Shown here in pieces: positions 24,301 to 31,300 of a DNA stretch of 64,000 bases. Under the pieces are notes generated by a model. The model was not told the origin of the DNA and searched no databases. It saw only the letters and a list, made by a program, of their open reading frames with translations. How positions within the stretch are numbered: position 1 is the stretch's first letter; each line of letters starts with the position of its first letter. The position numbers were made by a program, and so were the translations under genes. Source of the stretch: Diphasiastrum complanatum (taxonomy: Eukaryota > Streptophyta > Lycopodiopsida > Lycopodiales > Lycopodiaceae); NCBI GenBank assembly GCA_029204225.1, contig CM055110.1, positions 48,274,921 to 48,338,920 on the forward strand, written 5' to 3'.

Positions 24301-27300
24301 AACAGAAAGCTCATAACGGTGTTTGTGATCATAGACCAGAGTTGCAGCGGATCGCGCGTGGATACATGTGATGACAAGTTTTCTCCCAAGCGTTCCAAAC
24401 AGAAAGTTCATAAAGATGTTGTGATCATAGACCAGAGTTGCAGCGGATCGCGATCCACTGCAAAAACGCTTCGGATCGCGCGATCCACGACCCGGATCGC
24501 AATTTTTTTTTTTTTTTTTGTGGAAAAAAGACTAATGGCCAATTTTTTTTTTTTTTGATAGTTTGATACTAACTAAACTTGGATGGTGGACATGATAAAA
24601 TGATTACAATCCAAGATTGGAGTTGAAAAAACTATAAATTCTGTTACAAATGGCATATGAAAGAAGATTAGAGACTCCCGACACAGAGAACTCACACACA
24701 CACGACGAAGGGATGCTTATGCTTATGCTTCTGAGATGGGTGCTTATGCTTCATAATTGTTGTCGGTTTGCTGCCATTTAATACGGTTCCATTTGATTTC
24801 ATTTCACATAATACAGAAATAGAGATGCTCAATAAAGAATCATTTAGTGGCCCAAAATTGGACCGCACTCCTCTTGGAACTCTGAGCAAACTAGATAAGT
24901 GAATTGCTCTTGAAAACACCGTAATCTGATACCCATATTGGCACCCCCCAAAAACAAAATTTGCATTCATAATCTTCACGCTCAAGCTAGTCCGAGTATA
25001 GCAAGAAAAAAGTATTTTTCCATTCTTGGATTCTTACAATTTTTTATGCTTATTTCTTATATATTTACTACTCAATAGAGGATTTATAAAAACATATTCC
25101 AGTTGTGAGGCCTTCTAGAGTAATAAAAGCCCAAATATTAAAGCTCTTCACAACCCTGGATCCAAGTTGAGCATGACTTAAATTTGAGATATCTAATAAA
25201 GCTTAGACTCCAAACTTCTGTCTTCATTAACCATAAACTAGTTAGGTTGAAAAGATTTTGCCTTATTCTAGGTGCAGAATATCTGGATTCTGGACATAAA
25301 TCGATCATATCCTCAAATAGGCAACCTTTGAAGTTTGAGGGTAATGATAATACATAACTTTGAATCATCATGTTGACTTTGCAACATCAACAAAACAGAA
25401 ATAGCAGTTCAATCACACAAAAGGTAGATTTATGGTGAGAAAAACGTAACAAACTTATATGAAGTCTAATAAGCTATTGCACGTCACAGTAGCAGTTCTG
25501 CCATTATGGAACCTCATCAAGGGAGTTGGCTCAATTGGTTAGCTTGACATCCAAAGTTTCTTTGGTCTCAAGTTCGAGCCTTCCCTTGAAAACCAAGAAG
25601 CATTATGGAACCTCAAACATACACAGGAGCACAACAGGAGCCACTTACCTTTCAAAATCATCCTCATAGTCGTATACATGCTGTCGAGAAAAGAATTTCT
25701 TTGAATGAGAAGGATCAATCAAGGTAATCGCTACACCATAAAGAATCCTGAGTCAAGTTGTGCCACAAGTTTCATAAGCCGTTAAGACCATTCCATAAGA
25801 GGTAAGGTTAAGACAAAGAAAGAACAATTTCAAGACAATCTCAATTTTCAGCTCTTCAAAAAAGAAATGCAAATATTGATGATCTACATGCTTTTAGATT
25901 GAAGCCACTAAGATTGTTCCATGTCAGGTAGGATTGATATGAAGAAACAGAAATACTCAGGCCTATCTAAATCTTCAGCTTTTTGTTCAAAAACTCGAAG
26001 CATGATGATCCAGATGCTTCTGGATCTTCTCAAGGTCACAGGAGCATGCATAGGCCAGAGTGCAATAAGTTTCAAGAAATTACAAGCAGAAACTCTTCAG
26101 AATCTCAGGCACATCTTTCTTATATAACAAGTCGAAAACACCAGCTGAAGTTGAGTTCTAGTCATTTTGACTCCAGCACAATAGGGAAGCGAGCAACTAA
26201 CCCCGTCCAAATTTTGTTATTATGCCAGGTGCCATCAAAATATGAGCGGAAATTGGCTTCTAGCTGGATGGGATTGCAAACACAGCTCAGATCCATTGAT
26301 GCATATCTGTTTCCATCATCAGCATAATTTGAGCTGAGTCAGTTGGGACAGATGACGTTGCAAACCTTTGATCATTTCGTAAATCTGCATATACCTAAGA
26401 ATAATCAAACATGGCCCCAGCCTAAATCCAAACCCTTCAAGAAACAAAGACACAAATTTGGATAAATCTTTGCTGCATTAAAAAATATATTAATTCTGGC
26501 CTTAAATACGTACTTTGGTAAGATCACCTCCACAAGGTTACCCTTTCTTCTCAGTGCACGACTCAAGCACGTAACAAAATTTCCCAAGGTACCCAGCTCA
26601 GTTAATGGAGCCATTTCTGTACAGATATGCACAATATGCAAGCTATGCCTGTTACAGAAAACAGCAATCATTGCAGATGGTATTTCATGAGCTTTGGTGT
26701 GCATGTGTAGCTCCCTTAGTCAAATCTTGGACTGAATAAGATGCAATCGAATACTATAAGTGTTTCATCAACTTCTCAGCTGCTCCTATGCTTTCTCTAA
26801 CTAATGAACCCGTGACTTATTTGAATGTATAAAGAAAGGGAGCCAGATTATATTCTTTCAATGTCTTCTAATCTTGATTAGTTCCAGTTAAAAACTAGAT
26901 GTGCAACACAGATATGAAGCTGCTGAAACCAACCTAGAACCAATAGCTTTAACACACACAAAAAAAAAGCTTTTAAATTCTTATTAATATAATAGCATCA
27001 TTGTGAAAAGGAAACAAGACTCCGGTATTGTCATGTCAAGTTCTCCTTCATGCTATGACCAATCTGAAACTTGCACTTCATCTCCACTAGTTCCAGACCA
27101 AGAGTTTTCACCTGCGATTTGGATCAAGGAGTGCTAGAAGTCCCCCAATGAGCTCATTATCCCCTATGCTACGCAATGTGCTGAAAACCTCCGCAGCTCG
27201 AGCATCTCTGTTCAGGACAAGACCCCTTAAAAGGGTTGCTTGTCCCACGTCAATCTTTCCTTTCAGAACCAATGAGTCAATCGTTAAATTTAATTCACTC

Positions 27301-27961
27301 CACAGAGATGCAGGATCCATCTTTTTCTTTGAGACTTTATCTCCGACAGCCCAATCGCCTCCTAGTGTGTATCCAGTCAACTAAATCAGTACGTTCATGT
27401 ATTGCTGATATCACTTGTGAAATTTTGCAACCAAACGAGACTGAACTTATAAATCTTCCTATGAAAGAAAAAAGAAACTGAACCTTGAACTTGCATCTGA
27501 AGTTCATCTTCTATTGACTTCAACTTCTTTTGCAGTACTTCACATCCAGCAGAGGAAGCCTCGTTTTCAGCTTCAAGTTGTGCAACCCTGGCCAGCAATA
27601 AAGTTTTTTCTCTTTCAACCTTGTCCAGATTTTCCATAGCTGTAACACGCTGTTTGCTTAGGTACAGCATGTCTGTGGTATAGAGGAAAAAGATCTATTA
27701 ATGGCAATTAAGCATAAGACTGTAGAACAGAGAAGTACAGCTAACTTCTCTCCAAACCCAGTCAACCCTAAACACAAAGTATCAAAGCATTTAACGTATC
27801 CACAGAATTAGCACCAAAATAAATCTTTGCCAAACAGAGATGTTCAATTGATGATACTTCAAAACAATTTTGGGAGGATTACTTTGTTGAGCATCATTGA
27901 AAAGCTTCATTAGATCATCAGCACCAACAACTGATCCTTTTTCTGGTCGTGGTGAAGGTAC
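209..27961 (-). CDS. SS5: Starch synthase 5-type gene (non-canonical GT5 starch synthase), 13 exons seen, 3' end outside the window
   Basis: Exons in transcript order: 27961-27883, 27672-27484, 27361-27112, 26648-26514, 26306-26202, 25747-25649, 8263-8134, 4314-4264, 4147-4037, 1201-1092, 977-806, 519-433, 280-209. All introns are GT-AG, phases agree at every junction, and the exons sum to 530 codons. Order of parts: linker and coiled coil, a helical segment, then the GT5 starch synthase domain ([54 protein letters not shown]), then the start of a degraded GT1-like region. The ADP-glucose loop K-x-G-G-L reads E-L-G-T-L, and the usual 'TRLVPQKG' segment is replaced by 'AADLSDSEL'. Known family: SS5 is a plastid starch-synthase-like protein with a lost K-x-G-G-L motif that promotes granule initiation without normal synthase activity. 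Here I infer the same role. SS4 is the alternative, but SS4 keeps K-x-G-G-L. The 3' end lies below position 209 and the transit-peptide exon is uncertain. Confidence 0.9.
433..519 (-). CDS. SS5: SS5 exon: degraded start of the GT1-like region
   Basis: Acceptor TCTACAG, donor GTGATT, phase 0-0. It encodes [20 protein letters not shown], then 'NLKSSQQAQ'. The catalytic starch synthase counterpart is 'VGCITRLVPQKGVHLI'. The Arg and the Q-K-G are missing here. Confidence 0.85.
806..977 (-). CDS. SS5: SS5 exon: GT5 domain, GILNGLD motif
   Basis: Acceptor GACTGCAG, donor GTAAGT. It encodes '[19 protein letters not shown]', then '[17 protein letters not shown]'. This matches the 'GILNGID...W.P..D' and 'K.xLRKxLGL' region at the end of the GT5 domain. 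Confidence 0.95.
1092..1201 (-). CDS. SS5: SS5 exon: GT5 domain, VYSNKV..SPTYA motif
   Basis: Acceptor CTCTAG, donor GTGATA. It encodes [20 protein letters not shown], then the '[10 protein letters not shown]' helix. 'VSPTYA' is a hallmark of GT5 starch and glycogen synthases. Confidence 0.95.
3178..3760. repeat. Degenerate GTTCCTA-rich tandem repeat
   Basis: Many imperfect copies of 'GTTCCTAAGTTC' or 'CTATTC' run from 3,178 to about 3,510. Inside is a longer repeat of 'GTTCCTAAGAGCATCTTTAA' near 3,410 and 3,497, a period of about 87 bp. Beyond it, 3,690-3,740 carries GGAAC/GTTCC inverted pairs. Confidence 0.75.
4037..4147 (-). CDS. SS5: SS5 exon: GT5 domain, GL.P..LHR.DRLQD segment
   Basis: Acceptor TTGGACAG, donor GTGAGA, phase 0-0. 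It encodes '[20 protein letters not shown]' and then 'IDRLQDN', ending 'LVNLVK'. Canonical starch synthases have 'ALxxCGLDxxxLxxPDRMQD' here. Confidence 0.95.
4264..4314 (-). CDS. SS5: SS5 exon: 17-codon GT5 micro-exon
   Basis: Acceptor ATATGCAG, donor GTAACT, phase 0 at both ends. It encodes [17 protein letters not shown], the family's 'TRI.xTCH(D/N)' strand. It is too short for gene-length ORF calling. The call rests on the exact fit between the flanking exons. Confidence 0.92.
4470..4982 (+). mobile_element. Ty3/gypsy integrase fragment
   Basis: Plus-strand translation gives '[19 protein letters not shown]', then [20 protein letters not shown] and [20 protein letters not shown]. These match the end of the gypsy integrase core (STPYYPQGNGQAE..NK) and the following TPF.LVYG segment. 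One in-frame stop precedes 'WAFRIAYK'. The TAA after 'LTLTFT' truncates the C-terminal domain. It is an antisense relic in the SS5 intron. Confidence 0.88.
4995..5245. repeat. 116-bp tandem duplication
   Basis: 'CCTTGACACTTGCTAAAACT' and about 100 following bases occur at 5,004 and again at 5,120. A third partial copy of the 'AGGATGCCA' end lies near 5,231. Copies differ by small indels. Confidence 0.85.
5246..8033. other. SS5 intron, nothing recognised
   Basis: AT-rich sequence with only short chance ORFs on both strands. I see no domain, LTR or terminal inverted repeat. Confidence 0.55.
8034..8115 (+). repeat. tRNA-derived SINE-like element, copy 1
   Basis: It starts CCAAGGG and ends CCCTTGG before 'AAACCAAG', a perfect 7-bp pair placed like an acceptor stem. 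An A-box-like TGGCTCAGTTGG and a B-box-like GGTTCAAGCCC lie inside. It is antisense to SS5 and 18 bp inside the intron that follows exon 8134-8263. Closely similar copies occur at 22,389 and 25,517. Confidence 0.75.
8134..8263 (-). CDS. SS5: SS5 exon: GT5 domain, HNWQTA motif
   Basis: Acceptor ATTTGCAG, donor GTATCA. It encodes [20 protein letters not shown], then [20 protein letters not shown]. The starch synthase signature 'H-D-W-Q-T-A' appears as H-N-W-Q-T-A. The exon is isolated between 3.8 kb and 17.4 kb of intron. A SINE-like repeat lies 18 bp inside the downstream intron. Confidence 0.95.
8264..9200. other. SS5 intron with a GGGAATGCATTCCC-rich patch
   Basis: At 8,690-8,822 the motif GGAATGCATTCCC and its parts recur in both orientations, with a perfect palindrome at about 8,802-8,815. 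The rest is AT-rich with no recognised feature. Confidence 0.5.
9205..12342 (-). mobile_element. LINE copy D: ORF1 and ORF2 remnants with an internal deletion
   Basis: On the minus strand, the 5' end (ATGGCGCC next to the (CT)n at 12,343) is followed by a P/S/A-rich ORF1 N-terminus (11,844-12,086). An ORF1 RNA-binding segment resembling that of copy B comes next ([18 protein letters not shown] and LDNAWRTKK, about 11,470-11,260). Endonuclease pieces follow (SDHS near 10,400), then RT with [10 protein letters not shown] (9,520). After the YADD box the frame jumps straight into an Arg/Ser-rich tail (9,300-9,480), so the RT thumb, connection and zinc finger are lost. Many frameshifts make it inactive. 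The 3' limit is approximate. Confidence 0.85.
12343..12375. repeat. (GA)n microsatellite at the junction of LINE copies B and D
   Basis: About 15 GA units followed by AAAAGAAAG. On the minus strand this is the pyrimidine tail of copy B, directly followed by the ATGGCGCC start of copy D. Confidence 0.9.
12546..16133 (-). mobile_element. LINE copy B ORF2 (endonuclease, reverse transcriptase, zinc finger), broken
   Basis: It starts at ATG 16,133. APE-type endonuclease motifs: [43 protein letters not shown] motifs: [60 protein letters not shown]-terminal zinc finger C-x2-C-x8-H-x4-C in [20 protein letters not shown] (about 13,050-12,980). After it comes an Arg/Gln-rich tail to 12,546. Frame breaks lie near 15,576, 15,240, 14,545, 14,050 and 13,855. 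Catalytic residues are intact apart from the breaks. Confidence 0.92.
16185..17447 (-). mobile_element. LINE copy B ORF1 (RNA-binding protein), frameshifted
   Basis: It begins MAKKGKGSP in one frame, then breaks at a run of about 15 C (minus strand) near 17,380. The P/S-rich repeat block (units like PSLVQ..SPSQ.VPPST, 17,346-16,888) is in another frame. A second break near 16,890 leads to '[15 protein letters not shown]', a coiled coil (about residues 10-90) and an RRM-like region ([11 protein letters not shown] and STLIVRFMN). Known for L1-like LINEs: ORF1p binds element RNA. The lengthy P/S-rich repeat N-terminus is not standard. Confidence 0.85.
17376..17394. repeat. Poly-G run (about 15) in LINE ORF1
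   Basis: A homopolymer of about 15 G (plus strand) coincides with the ORF1 frame break. Replication slippage or a sequencing/assembly error are equally possible. Confidence 0.8.
17479..17497. repeat. (GA)n microsatellite at the junction of LINE copies C and B
   Basis: About nine GA units followed by GCGCTTTATTAATGTC. It matches the B/D junction in form: 3' UTR of one copy, pyrimidine repeat, then the next copy's start. Confidence 0.9.
17498..18600 (-). mobile_element. LINE copy C: 5'-truncated, decayed
   Basis: The minus strand carries [20 protein letters not shown] (compare [20 protein letters not shown] of copy B), then the zinc-finger region '[19 protein letters not shown]', then a 3' UTR ending ACATTAATAAAG. 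The 5' part up to the RT thumb is missing, and internal deletions and stops are present. Confidence 0.85.
18650..20190 (-). mobile_element. Decayed Ty3/gypsy element, minus strand
   Basis: Near 20,180-20,000 is the RT lead-in ([20 protein letters not shown]). It jumps by deletion to integrase: [20 protein letters not shown] (about 19,830-19,740), [20 protein letters not shown] and [13 protein letters not shown] (about 19,530-19,430), and the C-terminal '[11 protein letters not shown]' region (about 19,150). The RT core and RNase H are absent. Stops are scattered. Confidence 0.88.
20700..23193 (+). mobile_element. Decayed Ty3/gypsy element, plus strand
   Basis: RT end: [19 protein letters not shown] (about 20,810). 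RNase [20 protein letters not shown] and 'LRTWH' (about 21,070-21,240). Integrase zinc and core relics: '[20 protein letters not shown]' (about 21,757-21,816) and '[10 protein letters not shown]'. Many stops. It ends at a polypurine tract AGGAAAGGAAG just before TGTTACG at 23,194, which I take as the 3' LTR start. Confidence 0.85.
22389..22475 (+). repeat. tRNA-derived SINE-like element, copy 2
   Basis: Same 85-bp unit as at 8,034 and 25,517, with GGCTCAATTGGTTAGCTTGG and CAGGTTCGAGTCC boxes. It is inserted in the decayed plus-strand gypsy element, so it is younger than that element. I see no clear target duplication. Confidence 0.75.
23194..24200 (+). mobile_element. Probable gypsy 3' LTR with an internal duplication
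   Basis: Starts TGTTACG after a purine tract. Inside, a block of about 90 bp recurs at about 23,462 and 23,898 ('GAGATCGTCC...GGCACCTCC..TGTGGGGTA.GCTATGGTGG'). The 3' boundary is not determined. Confidence 0.5.
24261..24560. repeat. 98-bp tandem duplication, GGATCGCG repeats and poly-T
   Basis: The unit starting GTGGATACATGTGATGACAA is repeated at 24,261 and 24,359, ending GCAGCGGATCGCG. Then GGATCGCG/CGCGATCC occurs several more times to 24,500, followed by T runs of about 20 and 15. No coding sense is seen. Confidence 0.85.
24561..25500. other. SS5 intron, nothing recognised
   Basis: AT-rich, with no domain or repeat structure that I can support. Confidence 0.5.
25517..25600 (+). repeat. 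tRNA-derived SINE-like element, copy 3, with target-site duplication
   Basis: The 84-bp unit is flanked by a perfect 15-bp direct repeat, CATTATGGAACCTCA, at 25,502-25,516 and 25,601-25,615. The first 3 bases may belong to the element. Internal TGGCTCAATTGG and AAGTTCGAGCC resemble RNA polymerase III A and B boxes. The duplication shows it arrived by retroposition. Confidence 0.85.
25649..25747 (-). CDS. SS5: SS5 exon: GT5 domain, [11 protein letters not shown] segment
   Basis: Acceptor TTGACTCAG, donor GTAAGT. It encodes [20 protein letters not shown] and then VYDYEDDFE, the family's 'VYGY.DDF(D/E)RF' region. The terminal AG combines with the G of the next exon to give the conserved Arg. 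The intron that follows is 17.4 kb and packed with transposons. Confidence 0.93.
26202..26306 (-). CDS. SS5: SS5 exon: GT5 domain, SYFDG segment
   Basis: Acceptor GGAAACAG completes the Lys codon of 'LPK-Y'. It encodes [12 protein letters not shown], then a SYFDG motif and NNKIWTG. Donor GTTAGT. Spacing from 'LPKY' to 'SYFDG' is 19 residues, as I recall it for the family. The reading frame stays open past the donor into the intron, but that extension has no family match. Confidence 0.9.
26514..26648 (-). CDS. SS5: SS5 exon: start of the GT5 domain, with a degenerate K-x-G-G-L loop
   Basis: Acceptor CTGTAACAG, donor GTACGT. It encodes [20 protein letters not shown], then a '[10 protein letters not shown]' helix and VEVILPK. 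This is the first beta-alpha-beta unit of starch synthases, which normally reads 'EMAPVAKVGGLGDV'. Lys is Glu and the second Gly is Thr, so ADP-glucose binding by the usual loop is not expected. This is the clearest sign of an SS5-type rather than a catalytic SS. Confidence 0.95.
27112..27361 (-). CDS. SS5: SS5 exon: helical segment before the GT5 domain
   Basis: It encodes [20 protein letters not shown] and then a Leu/Arg-rich helical stretch ending LLALLDPNR. This corresponds to the 'W..LLLxIDGxxLEKKIS' segment just upstream of the catalytic domain in SS4/SS5. Donor GTGAAA. The last codon is split, AG+G, giving Arg, and joins to 'HSLHIVH'. The 5' boundary could instead be 27380. Confidence 0.88.
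27484..27672 (-). CDS. SS5: SS5 exon: coiled-coil segment
   Basis: Acceptor ACCACAG. It encodes an unbroken helical, heptad-rich stretch ([20 protein letters not shown] onward, then [13 protein letters not shown]) matching the 'ALEDLxKIxxEK' coiled coil of SS4/SS5, which in that family mediates partner binding. The 3' splice choice is ambiguous. Donor GTTCAG after base 27484 pairs in phase with acceptor CTAG before 27361. Alternatively a donor after 27491 pairs with the acceptor before 27380. Confidence 0.85.
27883..27961 (-). CDS. SS5: SS5 exon: linker leading into the coiled coil
   Basis: Acceptor TTCTAG, donor GTAATC. It encodes a basic/proline linker and then [16 protein letters not shown]4/SS5 proteins have a matching 'DDLMxMIxNAEKN' segment ahead of their coiled coil. 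It ends in phase 1 and joins the next exon to give '...[13 protein letters not shown]'. The start is phase 0, so the codon before it belongs to an upstream exon I could not place securely. Confidence 0.85.
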
Positions 27962-29600
27962 CTAGAATTCAGGATAGTCGTCAGTACATTGCAAATTCTT
28001 CTGCAAATCTAATTCAGCATATTGAACAGTAGCTATCACCAGACTCCAGATATGGGACGAGAGAATATGTAAACCGTAGGTTGTTCCACATCCATAAACA
28101 TAGGGTTTCATCCATGTCACTCACTTTCCAGCTGCAATTTCTTTGTCTTTCCTTCTCTTTGCATGTCAAATGATCTTCAAATCAGGCAGTTTAAGACAAG
28201 TAGCTCTATCAATAGTCATGGTCACCTTTAACCTTAATACGTACAGGGAACAGTACAAATGGCTAAACATACAGAAGTATTCAAAGCTGCTGAAGATCTT
28301 TTGACTTCACGTAATGTGAAATTTGCAAGAGCTGTCAAAATTATCCCAGAAAGACACTGCTAAAGCTACTGTCAAAAGTAATACTACAACAGTGAGGATT
28401 ATATTCGGGATAAAACAGGACCATTGTTGAAGTAATTTAAACGAAAGATTCTGTTTTTCAATGTGTTGGTAGTACGAGGAGAAATTGGGGATTTAGTCAT
28501 ATACAGAAAAGCTTTGAACTTCAGTTAAAAGTAATTTTCTGCACTATGCAACACTCTATTCTGATTGTTGAGGAGAATCTGGCAGTCTAAGAACAATCAC
28601 TCCTCCATTATCACCATTCTTCATATGCTGCAGCTAGCCCAAGAACCTTATACAGCACAAGCAGTGAGCCATTTTTAGAATCCTGGATAATACGAATCCC
28701 AATCAGTTTAAGATCAAAAAGCCCGATCCAGAATGTAACGCGTTCTGGAACTGACCCTGAAAAAAAAACATTATAGTACTCCAGATCGAGACTTAGCTCA
28801 AAAATACTCTGTGAAGAAGGCAACAATACTCTCTGTGATGAAGGCCATCCTCTGTTTAGCTATTTCTGTATATGGCTAAACAACGCACGATCCTACAATC
28901 CTTATATCCTCAAAAAGGTGAAATGCTAAATCTTCTGGTGAAACAGTAACAAAGGCTAATCTTTTCCTTGATGCAGTTACTGACGACTGTCTAAGGTGAG
29001 ATCAGTGATTGTGTTAATTTTTTATTCTATTGCTTCTAGAATCTAGGTTTAATTTTTTAGTCACTGACTTTTACTCAGCTAAAATGATTCGGTAATTGGA
29101 ACTTGCTTTTGCAGGATCAATATAAAAAATTCACCATCGCTGCTTCAAACATTGGTTTTCAATCCCTTTTGTGCAAGACAGTGCTGGCAGCAGAAACAAA
29201 TATGCGTGCTCTTGCTGATGAGAAAAGGTGGAGCAAGTTGACTTATGTATTTTCGAGAATTTTAGTGATTTTTTTTTAACGTTTTGGGCAGCATGTTCCA
29301 GAACTTACTGTACAGTACGTTACAGGATCTCAAAACCTTGAATTGGGTTTCTGAGGTACAGGGGCACAAAGGCTCTAAACTTTTGAAAGTCATAACTTGT
29401 GGATCCGTGCCCTCTAAAACTCATTTCAATTGACATCAAGAACTGCAGTTTCAATATGATTGATTACTTTCAGAGTGATGCTGGCAGCAAAAGTTTTGTG
29501 AGATCAGACTGTGAAAACGTCTTCTTTCAGAAAGGAAAGTGAAATTCTGGCACAATTCTGGAATAATTTGAAAGTTCAAACTTCAAACTTGAGTCTCATT
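27962..29600. other. Gap upstream of the first secure SS5 exon
   Basis: No secure exon. A minus-strand open stretch near 28,611-28,775 follows a strong poly-pyrimidine/CAG acceptor but resembles no SS segment. Missing SS5 N-terminal exon(s) may hide here. Confidence 0.4.
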
Positions 29601-29639
29601 AGAAGTTAGAGCTTGCAACAACTTGGAACAAAGCTCTAC

Positions 29640-31300
29640 TACGAGGTGTAGTATTGACTCTAGCGCCTCAAGTTTGACTTTTCTTGATTTCATAATTTGG
29701 GTCCGTTTTTACTAATGACTTATTTTATGTCTTGGGACACGACATCAATCATCCTATTCGAACCTATTATGGATCAGCTAAAACATTTCAGATTCAAATA
29801 TTTGAATTTTATAGAAAACAACACCTTTCTCTTCATCGTTCATCATCCTTCCTCAGTTCTCCTCCTTCCCCTGCTCCTTGTTCCGCTTCTCCTTCATTTT
29901 AGTCCCTTCACCTTATCTTACACTCCTTACTCTAGCATTTCTCTCCTTACAAAATAATGACGGTTTCTCTCCTCTCCAAACGCGCAACTTGCAGACTATT
30001 TTGGCCTGTTGCAAATTTTTTTTTTGTAGCACAATCCAACTCAAGAGTAAAATACAAATTAAGTAAGATAAAGTCCAAAAACCAGAATTGCAATTCAAGG
30101 AAACATGACATTACATGCATTGACATAACATGACAAGAGTATTAACTAGTGGACTCTGGTACTAACAAAATAATCACTATATTCCAACACTCCCTCTTTT
30201 AAATATTTTTTTAAGACTATAACTCACATGGACAAACAATAATATTAGTACTTATATACAATGGTTTTGATCTTGATGACGATCCGTATGGAAGAACAAA
30301 ATGTCATCCGCATCCATCTATTCCAAGTGTCTCCAAAAGTTGACGTGGCATCCTAAAGCATGGCATGATCTTCATTCAAACTGAATATTTCCAAGTTCTT
30401 CATATAGCCGAAGTTCACCTTGTTCCAAATTCCAATAATGGAAAACCTTTGCCACCACATGTAGTACTTAGCAGGTATAACATAACCAATCACAGAATAT
30501 TCGCCTCATATGATTCTGATTAACACCTATACGACTACTCTAGCACACTATACGGACTTGCAAAACCATATAACTTAATTCTTACATGCCCTTGTTATTC
30601 TTAACTATGGCCTAATCATAAGGTTTGATTTTCAGCCGTTCCTGGCCACAAACTCTGATTTTCTTGTACAAGTGCAATTTAAACATCTAACACCAAAAGT
30701 TAGTGACTTTGATAGGCATACCACAAGCTCACAAGACCATAAATGACTCAGATACGATGTTTAAAACTAAGGCTAGCTCTTATCTTAGGTTACAAAGTTT
30801 GGCACTCATAGCTCTGATACCATGTTGGGAATCACGCTGCATACAATACAAGAGAGGGGGAAATCTCAAAGATAACATAACTCCAAACATAGGAGTTTTA
30901 GATGGATATCACCACATTGAAGTACAAACTCTATTCCTCACAAACACAAATACGTCACATACCTTTGATGGTTGGGGGGGTAACCACACTTCTCCATCAT
31001 GACTTCTAGATGTCTTGTACTCATAGCATCATAAGACATAACTTGTCAATTAAGTTCTACTTTGCCTAGAAATATTGATACCGTAGTCTAGGATAATTAC
31101 ATGACGCCATTTACTTATGAGTTCAATGTGCCACATGTCATCTAAACCTAAAAGTTTCCATTGACCTAGGGCCTACCACTCTAGTCTAAATGAACTAGTG
31201 CATGAGTTGTAGTAATACCATTAGCACCTCAAGATCAACTTTTATTGACTTTGTAATCTGGTCCCTTTTAATGAATGACTTGGGCCTTGACATGCATGAC
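29640..31300 (-). mobile_element. Possible small non-autonomous LTR element
   Basis: On the minus strand, TGGTATCAGAGC at 30,822-30,811 is a copia-type primer-binding site complementary to initiator Met tRNA, directly after an LTR end TCCCAACA. About 620 bp further on, a purine tract AAAAGAGGGAG (30,200-30,190) is followed by TGTTGGAATA, an LTR start. An imperfect repeat of about 95 bp at 29,650-29,745 and 31,205-31,300 would lie in the two LTRs. No protein-coding remnant lies between. LTR ends are not resolved. Confidence 0.45.

Noticed and set aside
24261-24460. CRISPR-like array.
   Set aside because: Only two directly abutting 98-bp units without spacers, in a plant nuclear context.
26130-26201. 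Open reading beyond NNKIWTG ([11 protein letters not shown]) as SS5 coding.
   Set aside because: It lacks family similarity. A GTTAGT donor before it joins exactly, in phase, to the conserved [10 protein letters not shown] exon at 25,747.
26307-26400. Open minus-strand stretch ([14 protein letters not shown]) as part of SS5.
   Set aside because: It is out of frame with the next segment. Acceptor AAACAG at 26,307 gives the correct family spacing from LPKY to SYFDG without it.
28611-28826. 71-codon minus-strand ORF as an SS5 N-terminal exon.
   Set aside because: A good pyrimidine tract precedes part of it, but its hydrophobic residues match neither a transit peptide nor any SS4/SS5 segment.
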